In this document: piece after piece, positions 60,487-64,000 of the stretch
How positions within the stretch are numbered: position 1 is the stretch's first letter
Layout: each line of letters begins with the position of its first letter
Origin: Streptomyces meridianus
GTDB lineage: Bacteria > Actinomycetota > Actinomycetes > Streptomycetales > Streptomycetaceae
DNA: 64,000 bases
Assembly: GCF_023703325.1 (NCBI RefSeq)
Contig: NZ_JAMQGM010000001.1
Coordinates: 111,710-175,709 of the forward strand
Direction of reading: 5' to 3'
Position numbers and translations under genes: made by a program
Notes under the pieces: model-generated
Seen by the model: the letters and a program-made list of their open reading frames with translations, nothing else
Databases searched by the model: none
Told to the model about the DNA's origin: nothing

Positions 60487-61359
60487 ATGGCGAAGGGCAG
60501 GCAGCGTGAACGAGGGCGTACGCGCGCACCCGCGCCCGTCGCCCGGCCCGTCGACGGGGGCCTCGCCGAACTGGTGCCGGACCGCGAACGGCCCCGGGCG
60601 TGGACCCTGTTCATCGACGGCGCCCCGCAGTCCCACGTGGACCTCGACGATCCCCGATACCTCGACTTCGCCTATCAGCGCCGGCTCGGGCACGTCGTCG
60701 ACCTCGCCGCTCCGCCCGGCCGGCCCGTGCACGCCGTCCATCTCGGCGGCGGCGCCTTCACGCTCGCCCGCTACATCGCCGCGACACGGCCCCGGTCGAC
60801 CCAGCAGATCGTGGAGGTGGACGGCCCGCTCGTCGAACTGGTCCGCAGTGAACTGCCGCTCGACCGGAACTGGCGCATCCGGGTGCGCGGCGGCGACGCC
60901 CGGGAGGGGCTCGCCAGAGTCCCCGACGGGTGGGCCGACCTCGTCATCGCAGACGTCTTCAGCGGGGCCCGTACCCCCGCTCATCTGACCAGCGTCGAGT
61001 TCGCCGCCGAGGTGCGGCGCACCCTGCGGGCCGGCGGCTGCTATGCCGCCAACCTCGCGGACGGCCCGCCGCTCGCCCATCTGCGCGCCCAGATCGCCAC
61101 GGTGCGCAGTGTCTTCGCCGAGGTGTGCCTCGTCGCCGACCCGGCCGTGCTGCGCGGGCGGCGATTCGGCAACGCCGTGCTGATGGCATCGGAGCGGGAG
61201 CTCCCGGTGGCCGATCTGACCCGGCGCTGCGCGGGGGACCCGCACGCCGGACGGGTCGAACACGGGAGGTCGCTGGCCGACTTCACGGGCGGGGCGGCGC
61301 CCGTCACGGACGCGGACGCGCAGGCGTCCCCCGCGCCGCCGCCGGACACCTTCCGCTGA
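60487..61359 (+). CDS. Spermidine-synthase-like methyltransferase-fold protein
   Basis: A 290-residue protein of the spermidine synthase fold (SpeE-like). SAM-type binding is visible in AVHLGGGAFTLARYIAATRP, then IVEVDGPLVELV and VRGGDAREGL. WADLVIADVFSGARTPAHL is where aminopropyltransferases have their substrate residues. It lacks the N-terminal beta domain of classical spermidine synthases and has a Pro-rich tail, so it may be a related enzyme of unknown activity. The terminator between it and tRNA-His ends both. Confidence 0.88.
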   Translation: MAKGRQRERGRTRAPAPVARPVDGGLAELVPDRERPRAWTLFIDGAPQSHVDLDDPRYLDFAYQRRLGHVVDLAAPPGRPVHAVHLGGGAFTLARYIAATRPRSTQQIVEVDGPLVELVRSELPLDRNWRIRVRGGDAREGLARVPDGWADLVIADVFSGARTPAHLTSVEFAAEVRRTLRAGGCYAANLADGPPLAHLRAQIATVRSVFAEVCLVADPAVLRGRRFGNAVLMASERELPVADLTRRCAGDPHAGRVEHGRSLADFTGGAAPVTDADAQASPAPPPDTFR

Positions 61360-61451
61360 ACGGATCGCCGGCCGCCGCGCCCGGCCGCCCGGCGATGTGC
61401 ACGCAGGCCGCCGTCGACGATGGGGCCGCAACGGGGGCGGCCCCCGGAACG

Positions 61452-61485
61452 CCGAGAGCCCCGGTCCGCGGACCGGGGCTCTCGG
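61452..61485. terminator. Bidirectional-type hairpin between spermidine-synthase-like gene and tRNA-His
   Basis: A perfect 15-bp stem with loop CGCG, between convergent transcripts. It lies seven bases past the tRNA-His 3' end on the minus strand and 93 bases past the stop of the plus-strand gene. No U-tract, as usual here. Confidence 0.75.
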
Positions 61486-61491
61486 TGGGAG

Positions 61492-61565
61492 GGTGAGTAA
61501 CGGGACTCGAACCCGCGACATCCTGGACCACAACCAGGTGCTCTACCAGCTGAGCTATACCCACC
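61492..61565 (-). tRNA. tRNA-His (GTG)
   Basis: A complete cloverleaf with anticodon stem CCTGG/CCAGG around TTGTGGT (anticodon GTG, histidine), T-arm CGCGGGTTCGAGTCCCG and acceptor GTGGGTA/TACTCAC. The extra 5' G typical of tRNA-His (G-1) pairs with C73. Exact 5' and 3' ends are read by eye. Confidence 0.96.
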
Positions 61566-61642
61566 ACGACCGGTGCTTTCCGCACCGGCCGATGAAAAGT
61601 GTACAGGGTCCGTCGGGGTGCTCGCTCACCGCTTTCCGCGTG

Positions 61643-61682
61643 CCGCGGGGGGACGGCCGGCGCGGCGGTCGTCCCCCCGCGG
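61643..61682 (-). terminator. Strong hairpin downstream of orn
   Basis: A perfect 13-bp stem (61643-61655 with 61670-61682) and a 14-base loop, 33 bases beyond the orn stop codon on the minus strand. It probably ends the adpA-orn transcript. Confidence 0.7.
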
Positions 61683-61715
61683 CGCCCCGGCGTCGTCCCA
61701 CAGGCGGCGGGGCCG

Positions 61716-62318
61716 TCAGCCGGCCGGCAGGACGTGCTTGGCCGCGAGCTTCTTGGCCGTCTGCGAGTCGGGGCCGGGCTGCGGAACGAAGACCGCCTCG
61801 CGGTAGTAGCGGAGCTCGGCGATGCTCTCCCGGATGTCGGCGAGGGCCCGGTGATTGCCGTTCTTCTCCGGGCTGTTGAAGTACGCCCGGGGATACCAGC
61901 GGCGGGCCAGTTCCTTCACGGAGGACACGTCCACGATCCGGTAGTGGAGGTAACTCTCCAGCTTGGGCATGTCACGCAGGAGGAACCCGCGGTCGGTGCC
62001 GACGGAGTTTCCGCACAGCGGCGCCTTGCCGGGCTCCGGAACCTGCTCCCGGATGTAGGCGAGGACCTTCTGCTCGGCCTCCTCCAGGGTCGTGCCGCCC
62101 TCCAGCTCGGCGAGCAGCCCGGAGGCGGTGTGCATCTCGCGCACCACGTCGGGCATGGTCTCCAGGGCCCGGTCCGGCGGGCGGACAACGATGTCCACCC
62201 CCTCTCCGAGCACGTTCAGCTCGGAGTCGGTGACCAGGGCGGCCACCTCGATGAGCGCGTCGTCGGACAGCGAGAGGCCGGTCATCTCGCAGTCGATCCA
62301 CACCATGCGATCGTTCAT
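61716..62318 (-). CDS. orn: Oligoribonuclease (Orn)
   Basis: A 200-residue DEDDh exoribonuclease. MVWIDCEMTGL carries the first D-x-E, NSVGTDRGFLLRDMP and NHRALADIRESI give the remaining acidic and His residues. It degrades di- and short oligoribonucleotides, including pGpG from c-di-GMP hydrolysis, so it completes the pathway in which the PAS-GGDEF-EAL protein acts. The ATG at 62318 lies six bases past the adpA stop region; adpA followed by ornA is the known order in Streptomyces (SCO2792 and SCO2793 in S. coelicolor). Confidence 0.96.
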   Translation of the reverse strand: MNDRMVWIDCEMTGLSLSDDALIEVAALVTDSELNVLGEGVDIVVRPPDRALETMPDVVREMHTASGLLAELEGGTTLEEAEQKVLAYIREQVPEPGKAPLCGNSVGTDRGFLLRDMPKLESYLHYRIVDVSSVKELARRWYPRAYFNSPEKNGNHRALADIRESIAELRYYREAVFVPQPGPDSQTAKKLAAKHVLPAG

Positions 62319-62323
62319 GTGTC

Positions 62324-63586
62324 TCACCCTACGGGGCGGTCGCGCTGACCGGGTACGGCCGGGCGTGCGGGTACGCGCCCGCCCGGGTGCTCGGGACGGC
62401 CCGGGGCGTAGTGGTCCGGTTCCGGCTTGCCCGGTTCGGCGCCGGAGCCGCCGCCGACGGCACGGCGGCCCGGGCCGGTCCCGGGCTGCTGTTCCACGGC
62501 CCGTTGCTCGGGAAGACGGTAGTCGCCGGCCTCTGCCCGGTCCGTGCGGTCCTGCACCGGCCCCTGCGGCCGGCGTGCCCGGTAGGCGGCCCGGTAGGCC
62601 GCGGGTGAGGAGCCGAGCTGGCGGCGGAAGTGGCCGCGCAGCGCGACGGGCGAGCGGAATCCGCAGCGTCCCGCGACCTCGTCGACCGAGTAGTCGGAGG
62701 TTTCGAGCAGCCGCTGGGCCTGGAGAACGCGCTGGGTGATCAGCCACTGCAGGGGGGCGCTGCCGGTGAGGGAGCGGAAGCGGCGGTCGAAAGTCCGGCG
62801 GCTCATGTAGGCGCGTGCGGCGAGGGCCTCCACGTCGAACTGTTCGTGCAGGTGTTCGAGGGCCCAGGCGACTACCTCCGCGAGCGGGTCCGCACCGATC
62901 TCCTCGGGTAAAGACCGGTCGAGGTGGCGCTCCTGGCCGCCGCCGCTGCTGCGGCGCGGCGGCACGACGAGACGCCGGGCGAGGGCTCCTGCGGCCTCCG
63001 GGCCGTGGTCGGAACGCACGATGTGCAGGCAGAGGTCGATGCCGGCGGCGGTGCCGGCGGAGGTCAGCACGTCCCCGTCGTCCACGAACAGTTCCCGTGG
63101 GTCGACGTGGACGGACGGGTAGCGCTTGGCGAGCGTCGGCGCGTACATCCAGTGGGTGGTGGCGGGACGGCCGTCGAGCAGTCCGGCCGCGGCCAGGACG
63201 AAGGCGCCGGTGCACAGTCCGACGATGCGGGCGCCCTCCTCGTGTGCGCGGCGCAGTGCGCCGAGAACTGCGGGCGGGGGCGGGGAGGTGATCGACCGCC
63301 AGGCCGGAACCACCACGGTCCCGGCCCGTGCCAGCGCCTCGAGCCCGTAGGGCGCGCTCAGTTCGAGTCCGCCGGTGGTGCGCAGGGGGGCGTCCTCGCC
63401 GGCGCAGACCAGGAGCCGGTAGCGGGGGACTCCGGCGTCCTGACGGTCTATTCCGAACACGGAGAGCGGGATGGAACTCTCGAATATGGGCCCGCCGCTG
63501 AAGAGCAGCACTGCGACGATCTCCCGGCGGCGGCGCCCGGAAAGTTTCCGGGCGGCCTCCGGTACGGTCGCGGTGTCCTGGCTCAT
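62324..63586 (-). CDS. adpA: Developmental master regulator AdpA (AraC/GlxA family)
   Basis: A 420-residue transcription factor. The N-terminal DJ-1/PfpI-like dimerisation domain (EIVAVLLFSGGPIFESSIPL, IVGLCTGAFVLAAAGLLDGR) is joined to an AraC double helix-turn-helix (AYMSRRTFDRRFRSLTGSAP, EVAGRCGFRSPVALRGHFRR). The sequence matches Streptomyces AdpA almost word for word. It activates morphological development and secondary metabolism. A leucine TTA codon lies between the domains, so translation depends on bldA tRNA. The ATG at 63586 (MSQDTATVP) is the accepted start; the long upstream frame is leader. The C-terminal 60 or so residues are Arg/Gly/Pro-rich and species-variable. Confidence 0.97.
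   Translation of the reverse strand: MSQDTATVPEAARKLSGRRRREIVAVLLFSGGPIFESSIPLSVFGIDRQDAGVPRYRLLVCAGEDAPLRTTGGLELSAPYGLEALARAGTVVVPAWRSITSPPPPAVLGALRRAHEEGARIVGLCTGAFVLAAAGLLDGRPATTHWMYAPTLAKRYPSVHVDPRELFVDDGDVLTSAGTAAGIDLCLHIVRSDHGPEAAGALARRLVVPPRRSSGGGQERHLDRSLPEEIGADPLAEVVAWALEHLHEQFDVEALAARAYMSRRTFDRRFRSLTGSAPLQWLITQRVLQAQRLLETSDYSVDEVAGRCGFRSPVALRGHFRRQLGSSPAAYRAAYRARRPQGPVQDRTDRAEAGDYRLPEQRAVEQQPGTGPGRRAVGGGSGAEPGKPEPDHYAPGRPEHPGGRVPARPAVPGQRDRPVG
62909..62911 (-). promoter_or_regulatory. TTA (leucine) codon in adpA: bldA-dependent translation switch
   Basis: In the stretch encoding DRSLPEEI the leucine codon is TTA (minus strand). TTA is very rare in Streptomyces and read only by the bldA tRNA. 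Its conserved position in the interdomain linker of adpA is the classical developmental checkpoint. Confidence 0.95.
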
Positions 63587-64000
63587 GGGACTAAGCCCCC
63601 CTCGGTGGTCGCGGCTCCTCGGCAGCTTTGTTCCTGCACGTTTCCCCTCGTCCTGGCACAAGTTCCCCCGGGTGTGTACGGCCAAGATCGAATCTACTGT
63701 GTCGCATGTGGTCGGCGTGGCAAGTTCACCACCCGCCGCTATGTCGACAAGACAACTTGGCGTGAAGCATTCGATCACGAAGCGTCGCACTCGGGGGCCC
63801 TGCTGGGAAGTACGCCTACCGTCACTGCCCAATCGCCGTAGGGGGCATGCCCCGCGCGCGATCTCTTTCGGCGCCGGGCAACCGCAGGCCCGTGCCCCGG
63901 GGGGCGCTGCGGGATGCAACCGTGCCTCAACTGCGAGAAGTTGGCCGAAAGACTTCGGTGCCGGCGCGGAATCAGCCCCGCGATGCCGGCCGGTGCCTGC
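63587..64000. promoter_or_regulatory. adpA upstream region
   Basis: About 414 bases of leader with AT-richer patches and no gene. Two plus-strand sequences resemble the AdpA-binding consensus (TGGCSNGWWY): TGGCAAGTTC at 63718-63727 and TGGCGTGAAG at 63758-63767, each with one mismatch, consistent with autoregulation known in the genus. A perfect 12-base palindrome GGGGCATGCCCC lies at 63842-63853. The promoter itself was not located with certainty. Confidence 0.4.

Noticed and set aside
61716..63215. Extended frame that would fuse a large N-terminal part to orn
   Set aside because: The upstream part is adpA read in the wrong frame; Orn begins with its conserved MNDRMVWIDCEMTG at 62318.
1..64000. 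CRISPR array
   Set aside because: No regularly spaced short repeats were seen. The Cas4-like protein at 55589 is a RecB-family nuclease without any other cas gene nearby.

Overview
The window is a very GC-rich actinobacterial chromosome segment, almost certainly from a Streptomyces. The evidence is GC-saturated third codon positions, frequent GTG starts, strong GGAGG-type ribosome sites, and recognisable Streptomyces genes: adpA with its single leucine TTA codon and ornA immediately downstream, a Scr1/XRE-DUF397 regulator pair, EhuBCDA-type transport genes, a class F sortase and a PAS-GGDEF-EAL protein. No rRNA, CRISPR array, integrase, transposase or biosynthetic megagene was found. All names come from reading motifs by eye; no database was searched.

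Layout. 1-8.9 kb: the N-terminal part of a class A penicillin-binding protein, a three-gene ABC-2 exporter, an SGNH hydrolase, a DUF445 membrane protein and a small WXG/type VII-like operon. 9-14.8 kb: a methyltransferase, a winged-helix/zinc-ribbon protein, small NTF2-like and SMI1-like proteins, and an XRE-DUF397 pair next to a small histidine-kinase-like ATPase. 15-27.4 kb: a large predicted defence/restriction island. Three genes on the plus strand (HTH-GHKL ATPase fusion, unknown 325-residue protein, DUF6339-like protein) converge on a six-gene minus-strand operon (Vsr nuclease, MORC/MutL-like GHKL ATPase, PD-(D/E)XK protein, Z1 ATPase, and two C5-cytosine methyltransferase homologues). 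The second methyltransferase homologue has lost the catalytic cysteine. 27.5-36.5 kb: housekeeping and accessory enzymes, a potassium channel, and a cell-surface module with a LAETG protein, a second secreted protein and a class F sortase.

36.5-46.5 kb: two tRNA-Lys genes flank a small SRPBCC-like gene. They are followed by a catabolic cluster: an IclR regulator, an EhuABCD amino-acid-type importer, a DUF3830 protein, an amidase, a D-2-hydroxyacid dehydrogenase and two EutA/maleate-isomerase-like proteins. 46.5-52.6 kb: a c-di-GMP synthase/phosphodiesterase, a secreted M6 metalloprotease, a third tRNA-Lys, a primase/polymerase-like protein and an unusual metallo-beta-lactamase-fold protein. 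52.6-56.8 kb: a tightly coupled three-gene operon of an SF1 helicase, an unknown protein and an iron-sulfur RecB/Cas4-like nuclease. 57-64 kb: a phosphatase, a glyoxalase-fold protein, an XRE/TPR-like regulator, a spermidine-synthase-like protein, tRNA-His, orn and the developmental master regulator adpA.

The most interesting parts are the 12.4-kb island with its pseudo-methyltransferase and two different GHKL ATPases, and the helicase-nuclease operon. Both look like DNA-targeting or DNA-processing machines with unassigned protein families inside them.
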